Part shown: positions 18,609 through 27,218 of the stretch, piece by piece
How the letters are laid out: each line of letters opens with the position of its first letter
How positions within the stretch are numbered: position 1 is the stretch's first letter
Source of the DNA: an uncultured Flavobacteriaceae bacterium
GTDB taxonomy: Bacteria; Bacteroidota; Bacteroidia; Flavobacteriales; Flavobacteriaceae
DNA length: 43,957 nucleotides
Direction of reading: 5' to 3'
Assembly (NCBI GenBank): GCA_905479745.1
Contig: CAJQNO010000006.1
Coordinates: 1-43,957, forward strand
Notes under the pieces: generated by a model
Databases searched by the model: none
What the model was told of the DNA's origin: nothing
The model's input: only the letters and a program-made list of their open reading frames with translations
Position numbers and translations under genes: made by a program

Positions 18609-19958
18609 TTAACCATGTTTTTTCATTATATAACCAAAACGCTTTGTAATTTTAATTCCCGGCTTCTCTAAAAAGGCTGTTGGTAGTATTCCACCAGCGA
18701 AAATGTAGACCAGGTCGTTTTTAACTTGCTGCACGATTTCGTCACCGTCTGTTTTGATCATACAATGAGTATCACTAATGGAAACCAGGTTGGTTGAGAA
18801 CATTAAATTTACCTTCCCTTGTTCGTTCGCCTCGGTTATACGCTCACGATTTTTTGGTTTACATCGCGTAAGTGTATCGGTTCTTACCAATTGTCGCACG
18901 TTATTGTTGTCCATGAGTAACAAAGAAGCTTCGATAGCCGAATCACCTCCTCCAACTACTATAATTTCCTTACCTGAAATGCGCTCGGGCTCAAGTAATC
19001 TGTAGGCTACTTTTTGCGATTCTTCACCCGGAACACCAAGTTTACGAGGGCTACCGCGTCTACCAATGGAAATAAGCACGTTATTACTCACATATTCCTC
19101 GCCAGATGCCGTAACTACTTTAAATGTGTCGTCTGCCTGAGGTACTATATCCACGACTTTACAATTCTCTTTGATCTCGATTTGGTGCTCGGCGATCACT
19201 TTGTTCCATAAATTAAGTAACTCATCCTTGGATGTGTCATACAATTTCACCTTACCGTAGAGTGGCAGGTTCATAGGTGATGTCATTACTATTTTCGAGC
19301 GTGGAAATGTATATACTGTTCCCCCCAGGGAGTCCTGTTCCAGCGTTAAACTGGTTAATTTGTGTTTCTTGCAAGCCAGGGTTGCAGAGATCCCTGCCGG
19401 GCCAGCACCAATAATGATCACATCGGTTACACCACTCTTGTTTGGTTTTTTACTTTTTACGATACTGTCGATGGCCTGCTGGCCTTGTTCTACACTGTTT
19501 CTAATAAGACCCATACCTCCTAGTTCTCCGGCGATGTATATGCCACGGATATTGGTTTCGAAATTCTGATTCACATGCGGCAGATCTACGCCCCTGGTTT
19601 CGGTACCCATTCGAAGTGAAATGGCTTCCACGGGGCAGGCATGAAAACAAGCTCCATGACCTACGCAATTGGAAGAGTTAATAAGGGTAGCTTTTCCATT
19701 TGCGATTCCAATGATATCTTTTTCGGGACATTCTGAAACACAGGCTGCACTGCCAATGCAGGTGTTCAGATCTATATAAGGATGTAAGGAAACAGGTTCG
19801 AACAAACCTTCTTCTTTGGCGATGGCGACTTTCTTTTCTGTCTCCAGCGTATTCTTCTTCAATTTCCGAAGATAAAAGTACACGATAGCAGCGCAGAAGA
19901 TAAATACAGCACCATAAACAATTATATTTTCTATAAGGACTTCCATTAAAAGATCCAT
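18609..19958 (-). CDS. Membrane-anchored ferredoxin/thioredoxin-reductase-like flavoprotein
   Basis: A 449-residue oxidoreductase. Order of parts: one N-terminal helix (about 10-30); a two-cluster ferredoxin-like domain with C67/C73/C77 and C98/C104/C108, each followed by Pro; a segment 134-165 resembling the C-terminal FAD-contacting end of thioredoxin reductases (TNIRGIYIAGELGGMGLIRN); then FAD-binding GAGPAG at 184-189; and a second nucleotide motif (VVGGGDSAIEA) near 320. It stops at IKITKRFGYIMKKHG, without the usual C-terminal tail. Likely takes electrons from NAD(P)H and passes them through the clusters to the b-type cytochrome whose gene it overlaps. A TAATG junction suggests the real start may be the ATG at 19946. 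The CXXC-type disulfide of true thioredoxin reductases is absent. Confidence 0.85.
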   Translation of the reverse strand: MDLLMEVLIENIIVYGAVFIFCAAIVYFYLRKLKKNTLETEKKVAIAKEEGLFEPVSLHPYIDLNTCIGSAACVSECPEKDIIGIANGKATLINSSNCVGHGACFHACPVEAISLRMGTETRGVDLPHVNQNFETNIRGIYIAGELGGMGLIRNSVEQGQQAIDSIVKSKKPNKSGVTDVIIIGAGPAGISATLACKKHKLTSLTLEQDSLGGTVYTFPRSKIVMTSPMNLPLYGKVKLYDTSKDELLNLWNKVIAEHQIEIKENCKVVDIVPQADDTFKVVTASGEEYVSNNVLISIGRRGSPRKLGVPGEESQKVAYRLLEPERISGKEIIVVGGGDSAIEASLLLMDNNNVRQLVRTDTLTRCKPKNRERITEANEQGKVNLMFSTNLVSISDTHCMIKTDGDEIVQQVKNDLVYIFAGGILPTAFLEKPGIKITKRFGYIMKKHG

Positions 19959-20773
19959 TTATATCCAAACGCCAGGGTAACGGCTACATGAATAATTACA
20001 ATTACCAGCATGATCAGCGCAAAAGGAAGATGCGCCACGTGCCAGTATTTAAAGAGTTTTTGCATGGTTTGTAAGCGTCCAATCTTTCGGCTAAGGGTTC
20101 GTTCGTTCTTTAGAAGTTTAAGGATAGATTTTCGCTGGTCCTTTTGTAGTTTACTTTTTTGCAATGCTCTCTTTAATTCTGACAAGGAAACATTTTCTCC
20201 GCTGTCTTCATCATTTTGGGTAAAGCGTATAAAGAATTGTATGGTAGGAAGGTCGAGTTTGTATTTTTCTCTTAATACTTCAGAAAGGTCTGTTTTCATC
20301 CCCTTTACTTCCTGAAGGCTAAGTTCTCTACCTTCGATGGTTCTGGGGATCTGTATGTAAATAAACCGGCCGATAACACCACTAAGCACCACGGCGACCA
20401 TACTCCAGAACGCGACCGAAACAATTCCACCAAATTTAAATGCAGTATGGAACAACACCATTATAGGTCCAAGCGTACAAAGGAAAATATGAAATTCGAG
20501 TAAGTATTTGAGTCGGATAAATTTCGCCATGAAGTTATAGCGTTTCCGGGCAATATAGATACTCACACCAAATAAGATCATAAGAGTTCCAATAATACCC
20601 AGGCCATGGCCATAGGCACCACTAGGCTTAAACCAATCGTGGTTTGGGTGGTAAAAGCGTTCTTCCAGGGGAGTGCCATAATAGGAATAGCCGGTGTAGG
20701 CGAGATAGATGGTTACCAGGATCACAACGGTAACCATAGTCCCAATGTAGGTTTTATGTACGGTTTTCTTCAA
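19946..20773 (-). CDS. Inner-membrane b-type cytochrome subunit
   Basis: A 275-residue membrane protein with about five helices (roughly 10-28, 55-75, 92-112, 117-140, 250-270) and histidines set like haem b ligands: H56, H95, H109, H245, H248 and H262. A charged cytoplasmic loop at about 145-235 lies between helices 4 and 5. It resembles the di-haem cytochrome b / ferric-reductase type anchor proteins but I cannot name a family with certainty. First gene of the operon; start is TTG at 20773, with no ATG in frame before residue 13. Its stop overlaps the flavoprotein start. Likely role: move electrons from the cytoplasmic flavoprotein to periplasmic cytochromes, or to and from quinone. Confidence 0.75.
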   Translation of the reverse strand: MKKTVHKTYIGTMVTVVILVTIYLAYTGYSYYGTPLEERFYHPNHDWFKPSGAYGHGLGIIGTLMILFGVSIYIARKRYNFMAKFIRLKYLLEFHIFLCTLGPIMVLFHTAFKFGGIVSVAFWSMVAVVLSGVIGRFIYIQIPRTIEGRELSLQEVKGMKTDLSEVLREKYKLDLPTIQFFIRFTQNDEDSGENVSLSELKRALQKSKLQKDQRKSILKLLKNERTLSRKIGRLQTMQKLFKYWHVAHLPFALIMLVIVIIHVAVTLAFGYKWIF

Positions 20774-21120
20774 TTTTATTTTTCAATTTGGGATAATATG
20801 CTAATTAATATTTCGACCAACAGAGATTCACTATTGTTCTATATATCGATTTCCGAAAAATACTAATTAATATATAAACTCGTATTTAATACAATTATTT
20901 TCAGGTAGTTTTATACGAATTATAGACTTGTTTACTAAATAAACAGATGAGGTTCGGTTTACCCTACCCAAGACTAAACCGAAATACCATTTTCAGATTA
21001 GTTTTAGCCATTCTGGTATAAAAACAGCTAATTCAGAAAAGAATTAAGCAGTAAAGGCTTATATAAACTATTGTTAAACAAAATCTTCAATTATACATTT
21101 TTTGTAACTTTGTCTTTAGC
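20774..21120. other. Divergent promoter region between cytochrome operon and copper operon
   Basis: About 350 AT-rich bases separating two divergent operons. A clear plus-strand -7 box lies at 21105-21112. On the minus side only weak matches (TATTTTTC type) were seen. No RNA gene or repeat was found. Confidence 0.5.
21105..21112 (+). promoter_or_regulatory. -7 promoter box of the copper operon
   Basis: TAACTTTG is an exact match to the Bacteroidota TAnnTTTG box and ends 8 bases before the ATG at 21121. Transcription would start about 21118, so the message is almost leaderless. No good TTG is found at the usual distance upstream, which fits a promoter needing an activator. Confidence 0.6.
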
Positions 21121-21534
21121 ATGAAACAGATTTTCCATAGGGTATTGTCATTCTTGATGGCGTTGGTAGTACTTTTTTCTACGATGTCATTTACCGTAAA
21201 TATGCATTATTGTGGGGATACTCTAGTAGAAACTGCTATTTTTAAAAAAGGTGATGGGTGTGGAATGGAAATGGAAAAATCTTCAATAGAGGGATGTTCT
21301 ATCATCAAGAAAAATTGCTGTGATGACAAGCAGGTTGTCGTCGAGGGTCAGGATGAATTAAAGATTACTATTGACCATGTTTCATTCGACCAGTTAGTAT
21401 TCATTACTTCTTTTATTTATTCATATAATTATCTTTTTCAGGGAGAAGGTAAAAACGTAATTTCTAACGAGAGGTATAGACCGCCACTCGTCGTCAAGCA
21501 GATCTACAAGATTGACGAATCCTATTTAATTTGA
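21121..21534 (+). CDS. HYC_CC_PP family protein of copper operon
   Basis: A 137-residue exported protein with the three signatures that name this Bacteroidota family: H29-Y30-C31 just after the hydrophobic leader (VNMHYCGD), C66-C67 (KNCCDDK) and P121-P122 (RYRPPLV). Further cysteines lie near 47 and 59. Function is not established; family members sit beside metal efflux genes, and the cysteines and histidine suggest copper or silver binding in the periplasm. First gene of the operon, 105 bases before the RND pump. Confidence 0.8.
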   Translation: MKQIFHRVLSFLMALVVLFSTMSFTVNMHYCGDTLVETAIFKKGDGCGMEMEKSSIEGCSIIKKNCCDDKQVVVEGQDELKITIDHVSFDQLVFITSFIYSYNYLFQGEGKNVISNERYRPPLVVKQIYKIDESYLI

Positions 21535-21639
21535 TCTTAAACAATAGCTTCTTTTATCCAGCGGCCTAGTGTCGATTGGATGTATTGCTGTATTCGGTGT
21601 TTTATATTCACCAATGTCTAATTGTTTAAGAATCAATCA

Positions 21640-24600
21640 ATGCTTAATAAATGCATCAAATTTTTAATAGAAAATAAGCTTGTAGCTGTTTTACTTCTTG
21701 TACTATTTATAGGATGGGGTACTATTAATGCGCCTTTTAATTGGGATACCGGGTTTTTGCCAAGTAATCCGGTTGGTGTAGATGCTATCCCTGATATTGG
21801 TGAAAACCAACAGATCGTATTTACTAAATGGGATGGTCGTTCACCACAGGACATAGAAGATCAAATCACATATCCATTAACCACAACATTATTAGGAATA
21901 CCGGGAGTTAAAACAATTCGAAGTTCGTCTATGTTTGGCTTTTCGAGTATATATATCATTTTCGAAGAAGATGTAGAGTTTTATTGGAGTCGTAGCCGAA
22001 TTTTAGAAAAACTCAATTCCTTACCAAGTGGTTTATTACCCGATGGTGTGAATCCAGCTTTGGGACCAGATGCAACAGGATTAGGTCAGATTTTCTGGTA
22101 CACTTTAGAAGGGCGTGATGAAAATGGAATTGTTACCGGGGGATGGGATTTACAGGAGCTTCGGAGTATTCAGGATTACTATGTAAAGTACGCGTTGTCT
22201 TCGGCAAGCGGGGTGGCAGAGGTCGCATCTATTGGCGGATATGTTCAGGAGTATCAAGTGGATGTGAATCCGGAGTTGATGAGGCAATACAACATTGCAT
22301 TACATCAAGTAGTGAAAGCCGTAAAAGAAAGTAACAAAGAAATTGGAGCGCAAACAATAGAGATAAATCGCGCCGAATACTTAGTGCGCGGTTTAGGGTA
22401 TGTGAAATCTATCGCGGATATTGAAAATGCAGTTGTTATTTCGGAAAACTTCACACCTATTAGAATTAAAGACATAGGCAAAGTGTCTTTAGGTCCAGGG
22501 ACCAGAAGAGGCTTGTTGGACAAAGAAGGTGCCGAAGTCGTTGGTGCTGTGGTTACGGCTAGGTATGGAGCTAATCCAATGGAGGTGATCAACAATGTAA
22601 AAGAGAAAATCAATGAGATAAGTTCTGGCTTACCATCAAAGGTATTATCGGATGGTAGAACATCACAACTCACCATTGTTCCATTTTACGATAGAACAGA
22701 ACTTATACAAGAAACTTTAGGTACCTTAAATGAAGCCCTTACCTTAGAAATTCTCATCACCATATTGGTTATTATTATTATGGTGTTCAATCTGCGAGCT
22801 TCGATTTTAATTTCGGGTCTTTTGCCTGTTGCGGTATTGATGGTGTTTATAGCGATGAAACTCTTTGGTGTAGATGCCAATATTGTTGCGTTATCCGGTA
22901 TTGCTATTGCCATAGGGACAATGGTTGATGTAGGTGTAATTCTTTCAGAAAATATTATACGGCATTTAGACGAGGCTGATGGAACTCAACCAATCAATAC
23001 GATAGTTTATAATGCTACAGCCGAAGTTTCCGGAGCAATAGTAACGGCGGTCATGACCACCATCATAAGTTTTATCCCTGTATTTACGATGATAGGTGCT
23101 GAAGGGAAACTATTCAGACCATTAGCTTTTACAAAAACTTTTGCGCTAACAGCTTCGATTATAGTGGCTTTATTTTTAATACCTCCGTTCGCCGCTTATT
23201 TATTCAGGAAGAAAAACAATAAGACTAATTTGAAGTATGTGACTAATATTGCTTTAATAGTGTTTGGCATCGTATCAATGTTCTATGGGTATTGGTTGGG
23301 ACTGGTATTGATCGCATTTGGCACAATCGCCATCCTAAGGCTTCGACAGAGGATCACAGCGAAACAATCGAATCTCGCGAACATATTTATCTCGGCAACC
23401 GCTATTGTATTCTTGTTAGCCCAATATTGGCGGCCCCTAGGAGTGGATAAAAGTATTTTCTGGAATCTCATTTTTGTAGGGATCATTTGTTTCGGACTTT
23501 TAAGTCTATTCTCCTTATTTATAAAGTACTATACTCGGATTCTAAGATGGTGCTTGGATAATAAATTACTTTTTTTATCGATTCCCACCGCCATTATAAT
23601 AGCCGGAATTTTTATAATGCGAAATACAGGGAAAGAATTTATGCCATCATTAAATGAAGGTTCATTTTTACTGATGCCAACCTCAATGCCACATGCCGGG
23701 GTAGAAGAGAATAAAAGGGTTTTACAGCAATTAGATATGGCCGTTGCCAGTATCCCAGAGATAGAAACCGTAGTAGGTAAAGCTGGAAGGACAGAATCTG
23801 CGTTAGACCCCGCACCCTTGTCGATGTACGAAAATATTATTCAGTATAAACCAGAGTATATGCTAAATGATAAGGGAGAACGCCAACGTTACAAAGTTAA
23901 TAAGGATGGCTTTTTCGAATTAAGGGACGGTCGCTTTATTTCGAATCCTAATAAGGTCGAAAACAGTTCTTTTCCAAAGATAAAAAGATCTCAATTGATC
24001 GAAGATACGAACGGTGAATACTATCGAAATTGGCGGCCTGAAATTAAATCACCGGATGATATTTGGAATGAAATTGTGAGAGTGACCAAATTACCAGGAG
24101 TAACCTCAGCACCAAAATTACAACCCATTGAAACACGATTGGTAATGCTTCAAACCGGTATGCGGGCACCTATGGGCATAAAAGTTAAAGGACAAGACTT
24201 AAAACAAATTGAAGCGTTCGGCGTCCAACTGGAGAATATAATAAAACAAGCTGAAGGCGTAAAAGTTGAGGCTGTATTTGCAGACCGAATCGTTGGGAAG
24301 CCTTATCTGTTAATTGATATAGATAGAGAAAAAATTGCACGATATGGAGTGACCATACAAGAGGTGCAGGATATATTAAAAGTGGCAGTGGGTGGTATGG
24401 TATTAACCCAAACTGTTGAAGGAAGGGAACGCTATGGAGTTCGTGTTCGGTACCCGAGAGAATTAAGAGCCAATCCCACAGACATAGAACAGATCTACGT
24501 ACCGGTGGAAAAGGGGAGCCCGATCCCTTTAAGTGAATTGGCAACAATACGGTATGAAAAAGGTCCGCAGGTTATTAAAAGTGAAGATACTTTTCTTGTG

Positions 24601-25347
24601 GGATATGTGCTATTCGATAAAATAGATGGGTTTGCAGAAGTAAGTGTGGTTGAAAACGCCCAAACACTTATAAAGCAAAAGATAGATTCTGGTGAATTGA
24701 TTGTTCCCGAAGGAATTAACTATGCGTTTACCGGCACCTACGAAAATCAACTACGAGCAGAGAAAACCTTATCGGTTGTGGTGCCCTTAGCTTTGGCCAT
24801 TATCTTTTTAATACTGTATTTCCAATTTAGATCGGTAGGTACATCCTTAATGGTGTTTACAGGAATTGCGGTGGCGTTTGCCGGAGGGTTCTTAATGATA
24901 TGGTTATACGGGCAAAGTTGGTTTTTAAACTTCAGTTTCTTCGGAGAGAATTTGCGCGATTTATTCCAGGTGCATCCCATAAATTTAAGTGTGGCAGTCT
25001 GGGTAGGATTCATTGCTTTATTCGGGATAGCAACGGATGATGGGGTGGTAATGGCCACATATTTAACACAGACGTTTCATAAGAATACGCCCGAAAATAA
25101 AACAGAAGTGAGAGCGTCTGTTCTTGAGGCAGGCGAAAAACGAATAAGACCATGCCTGATGACAACAGCGACCACGATCCTTGCACTACTTCCCGTATTG
25201 ACTTCCACAGGTAGAGGAAGCGATATCATGATACCTATGGCCATTCCAAGCTTTGGCGGTATGCTTATCGCCCTGATTACCTTGTTCGTTGTACCGGTAT
25301 TGTATAGCTGGACGGCCGAAGTTAAACTAAACAAATTGACAAAATGA
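21640..25347 (+). CDS. cusA: CusA/CzcA-type heavy-metal RND efflux pump
   Basis: A 1235-residue inner-membrane proton-driven pump exporting metal from periplasm or cytoplasm through a tripartite channel. RND landmarks are present: an N-terminal helix, the porter region (FTKWDGRSPQDIEDQITYPL), the helix-4 stretch SGIAIAIGTMVDVGVILSEN, which is of the Cu/Ag (CusA) rather than Zn/Co type, and a C-terminal repeat with FGIATDDGVVMATYL. Methionines in MPTSMPHAG and LVMLQTGMRAPMGIKVKG fit monovalent copper or silver. It is about 190 residues longer than E. coli CusA, owing to extra hydrophobic helices around 525-640 and a C-terminal insert, a common form in this phylum. ATG 21640 is chosen over TTG 21622. 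Confidence 0.93.
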   Translation: MLNKCIKFLIENKLVAVLLLVLFIGWGTINAPFNWDTGFLPSNPVGVDAIPDIGENQQIVFTKWDGRSPQDIEDQITYPLTTTLLGIPGVKTIRSSSMFGFSSIYIIFEEDVEFYWSRSRILEKLNSLPSGLLPDGVNPALGPDATGLGQIFWYTLEGRDENGIVTGGWDLQELRSIQDYYVKYALSSASGVAEVASIGGYVQEYQVDVNPELMRQYNIALHQVVKAVKESNKEIGAQTIEINRAEYLVRGLGYVKSIADIENAVVISENFTPIRIKDIGKVSLGPGTRRGLLDKEGAEVVGAVVTARYGANPMEVINNVKEKINEISSGLPSKVLSDGRTSQLTIVPFYDRTELIQETLGTLNEALTLEILITILVIIIMVFNLRASILISGLLPVAVLMVFIAMKLFGVDANIVALSGIAIAIGTMVDVGVILSENIIRHLDEADGTQPINTIVYNATAEVSGAIVTAVMTTIISFIPVFTMIGAEGKLFRPLAFTKTFALTASIIVALFLIPPFAAYLFRKKNNKTNLKYVTNIALIVFGIVSMFYGYWLGLVLIAFGTIAILRLRQRITAKQSNLANIFISATAIVFLLAQYWRPLGVDKSIFWNLIFVGIICFGLLSLFSLFIKYYTRILRWCLDNKLLFLSIPTAIIIAGIFIMRNTGKEFMPSLNEGSFLLMPTSMPHAGVEENKRVLQQLDMAVASIPEIETVVGKAGRTESALDPAPLSMYENIIQYKPEYMLNDKGERQRYKVNKDGFFELRDGRFISNPNKVENSSFPKIKRSQLIEDTNGEYYRNWRPEIKSPDDIWNEIVRVTKLPGVTSAPKLQPIETRLVMLQTGMRAPMGIKVKGQDLKQIEAFGVQLENIIKQAEGVKVEAVFADRIVGKPYLLIDIDREKIARYGVTIQEVQDILKVAVGGMVLTQTVEGRERYGVRVRYPRELRANPTDIEQIYVPVEKGSPIPLSELATIRYEKGPQVIKSEDTFLVGYVLFDKIDGFAEVSVVENAQTLIKQKIDSGELIVPEGINYAFTGTYENQLRAEKTLSVVVPLALAIIFLILYFQFRSVGTSLMVFTGIAVAFAGGFLMIWLYGQSWFLNFSFFGENLRDLFQVHPINLSVAVWVGFIALFGIATDDGVVMATYLTQTFHKNTPENKTEVRASVLEAGEKRIRPCLMTTATTILALLPVLTSTGRGSDIMIPMAIPSFGGMLIALITLFVVPVLYSWTAEVKLNKLTK

Positions 25348-26579
25348 GAGAGAGTAAGTTTTATATAAAAGTATTGGTGTTCCTGGCGTTCTGTTCGGCA
25401 GCTCCAATTTCCAACGCACAGGATTTGGAAGCTCTTGTTGAAGAGGCTTTGAATAACAATCCGGAAATCCAGAAATTCGAATTGCAATATAAAAGAGCTT
25501 CAGAAAAGATCAATGAGGTTAATGCAATTCCGAACACTGAATTTGGTTTCGGTTATTTCATTAGCGAGCCAGAAACACGAACGGGCGCACAACGATTTAA
25601 AATATCGGCAAAGCAGATGTTCCCATGGTTTGGAACCATTGCTTCGAGAGAGAATTATACGAACTCATTGGCGGATACGAAATACATGGAGATTCTTATC
25701 GCAAAGCGGAAATTAATAGCTTCGGTATTGCAGGTATATTATAACTTATATGCGAACCATGAAAAACAAAAGGTACTTTCCGATAATATAAAATTACTCG
25801 ATACCTACGAAACTTTGGCACTAACATCGGTTGAGGTAGGTACGGCATCTGCTGTCGACGTACTTCGATTGCAAATGCGTAAAAACGATCTGCAGCAGTT
25901 AAAAGATATATTATATCAACAGTTTTTAGCAGATCAAACAAAGCTAAATAAGCTTTTAAATAGGGAAGAAAGTATTTCGGTAAGGATTGCAGATGAATTG
26001 GATATTCCTTCTGAAGACGTTGAAATCCGTACTGAAAACTTAGTCTTACATCCAGAACTGCTGAAATATGACCAGTTGTATAAATCTGTTGCACAATCTG
26101 AATTACTAAACCAAAAAGAAAGTAGTCCTATGATTGGTTTTGGCCTGGATTATATCAACGTTGATGAAAGGCCGGATATGAGTTTTACCGATAATGGTAA
26201 AGATATTGTAATGCCAATGGTCTCTGTGTCGATTCCAATTTTTAATAAAAAGTACAGATCTCAATCTAAACAGAACGAGATAGAACAACGAGAAATCAGT
26301 TATCAAAAACAGGATCGATTAAACACTCTGGAAACACTGTTAAGCAAGGCTATTAACGATCGTATTTCAGCCAGGATTAGTTATAATACACAAAGCAAGA
26401 ACCTGAAACAAGCCAAAGATGCAGAAGAAATTTTAATTAAGAGTTACGAAACAGGTACGATAGATTTTAATGATGTTTTAAATATTCAGGAATTACAGTT
26501 AAAATTCGAGATGGAACGAATCGAATCTATAAGGGCCTACTATGCACAAACTACAATCATCAATTACTTAATTCAATAA
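25344..26579 (+). CDS. TolC/CusC-like outer-membrane efflux protein
   Basis: A 411-residue exported protein (signal ending SNAQDLEALVEEAL). The sequence is mostly long amphipathic helices in two similar halves, as in outer-membrane efflux channels (LEALVEEALNNNPEIQKFEL in the first half; ELLNQKESSPMIGFGLDYIN in the second). C-terminal DVLNIQELQLKFEMERI matches the usual last helices. Its ATG overlaps the pump stop by four bases. It forms the outer part of the tripartite exporter with the CusA-like pump and the CusB-like adaptor further on. Confidence 0.9.
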   Translation: MRESKFYIKVLVFLAFCSAAPISNAQDLEALVEEALNNNPEIQKFELQYKRASEKINEVNAIPNTEFGFGYFISEPETRTGAQRFKISAKQMFPWFGTIASRENYTNSLADTKYMEILIAKRKLIASVLQVYYNLYANHEKQKVLSDNIKLLDTYETLALTSVEVGTASAVDVLRLQMRKNDLQQLKDILYQQFLADQTKLNKLLNREESISVRIADELDIPSEDVEIRTENLVLHPELLKYDQLYKSVAQSELLNQKESSPMIGFGLDYINVDERPDMSFTDNGKDIVMPMVSVSIPIFNKKYRSQSKQNEIEQREISYQKQDRLNTLETLLSKAINDRISARISYNTQSKNLKQAKDAEEILIKSYETGTIDFNDVLNIQELQLKFEMERIESIRAYYAQTTIINYLIQ

Positions 26580-26583
26580 TGAT

Positions 26584-27141
26584 ATGACACATACATTTTT
26601 TGTTAAGAATATGGTTTGTAATCGATGTAAGATGACAATCTTAAATCTTTTGCGTGAAAAAGGTTTTCAGGTAGAATCTGTTGAGCTAGGAAAAATTGTT
26701 GTCAATGAAATTTCTGATGGAGGTTATGTTGAATTAGAAAAAGATCTCAATAGTTTCGGTTTTGAAATTATAAAAGATACGGCCAAGGCTCTTGTTGAGA
26801 AAATTAAAATAGCCCTCATTCAGCAGATCAATGAAGGAGATAAAGATATCATACTAGTAAACCTCGCCAAAGAAGTTGGAAAGAACTATGCTCTGCTTAG
26901 TAAAACGTTCAGTAAATCTGAAGGCATGACTCTCGAAAAATATGTGATCAATCTAAAAATTGAGAAAGCCAAGGAATACATTCAGTTAAATCAGCACAAT
27001 TTCAGTGAAATAGCCTATTCTTTATATTACAAGAACAGTAGTCATTTAGCGAAACAATTTAAGAATTGTACCGGAATGTCGATGACCGAATATAAAAACC
27101 TTCAATCTGGTTACAGAATACCTTTAGATGAAATTGTATAA
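26584..27141 (+). CDS. HMA-AraC fusion regulator, probable copper sensor
   Basis: A 185-residue cytoplasmic protein. Residues about 1-65 look like a heavy-metal-associated domain (FFVKNMVCNRCKMTILNLL) with a C12-x2-C15 pair. Residues about 85-180 are an AraC-type double helix-turn-helix (KNYALLSKTFSKSEGMTLEK, FSEIAYSLYYKNSSHLAKQF). The HMA fold normally binds Cu(I), so the protein plausibly senses copper directly and controls this operon. It sits in the middle of the operon, 4 bases after the channel gene and 77 bases before the P-type ATPase, so its level would rise with the operon. Metal binding and target are inferred. Confidence 0.85.
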   Translation: MTHTFFVKNMVCNRCKMTILNLLREKGFQVESVELGKIVVNEISDGGYVELEKDLNSFGFEIIKDTAKALVEKIKIALIQQINEGDKDIILVNLAKEVGKNYALLSKTFSKSEGMTLEKYVINLKIEKAKEYIQLNQHNFSEIAYSLYYKNSSHLAKQFKNCTGMSMTEYKNLQSGYRIPLDEIV

Positions 27142-27218
27142 ATATTTGCCAGAATTAGGAAAACTAACTTATGTAAACCGCTGTAATTTAGTTCAATAAT
27201 TCAAAAAAAAACATAAAA

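Noticed and set aside
21622-21639. TTG start for the RND pump.
   Set aside because: ATG 21640 gives the normal short N-terminus (MLNKCIKFLIENK) of the family.
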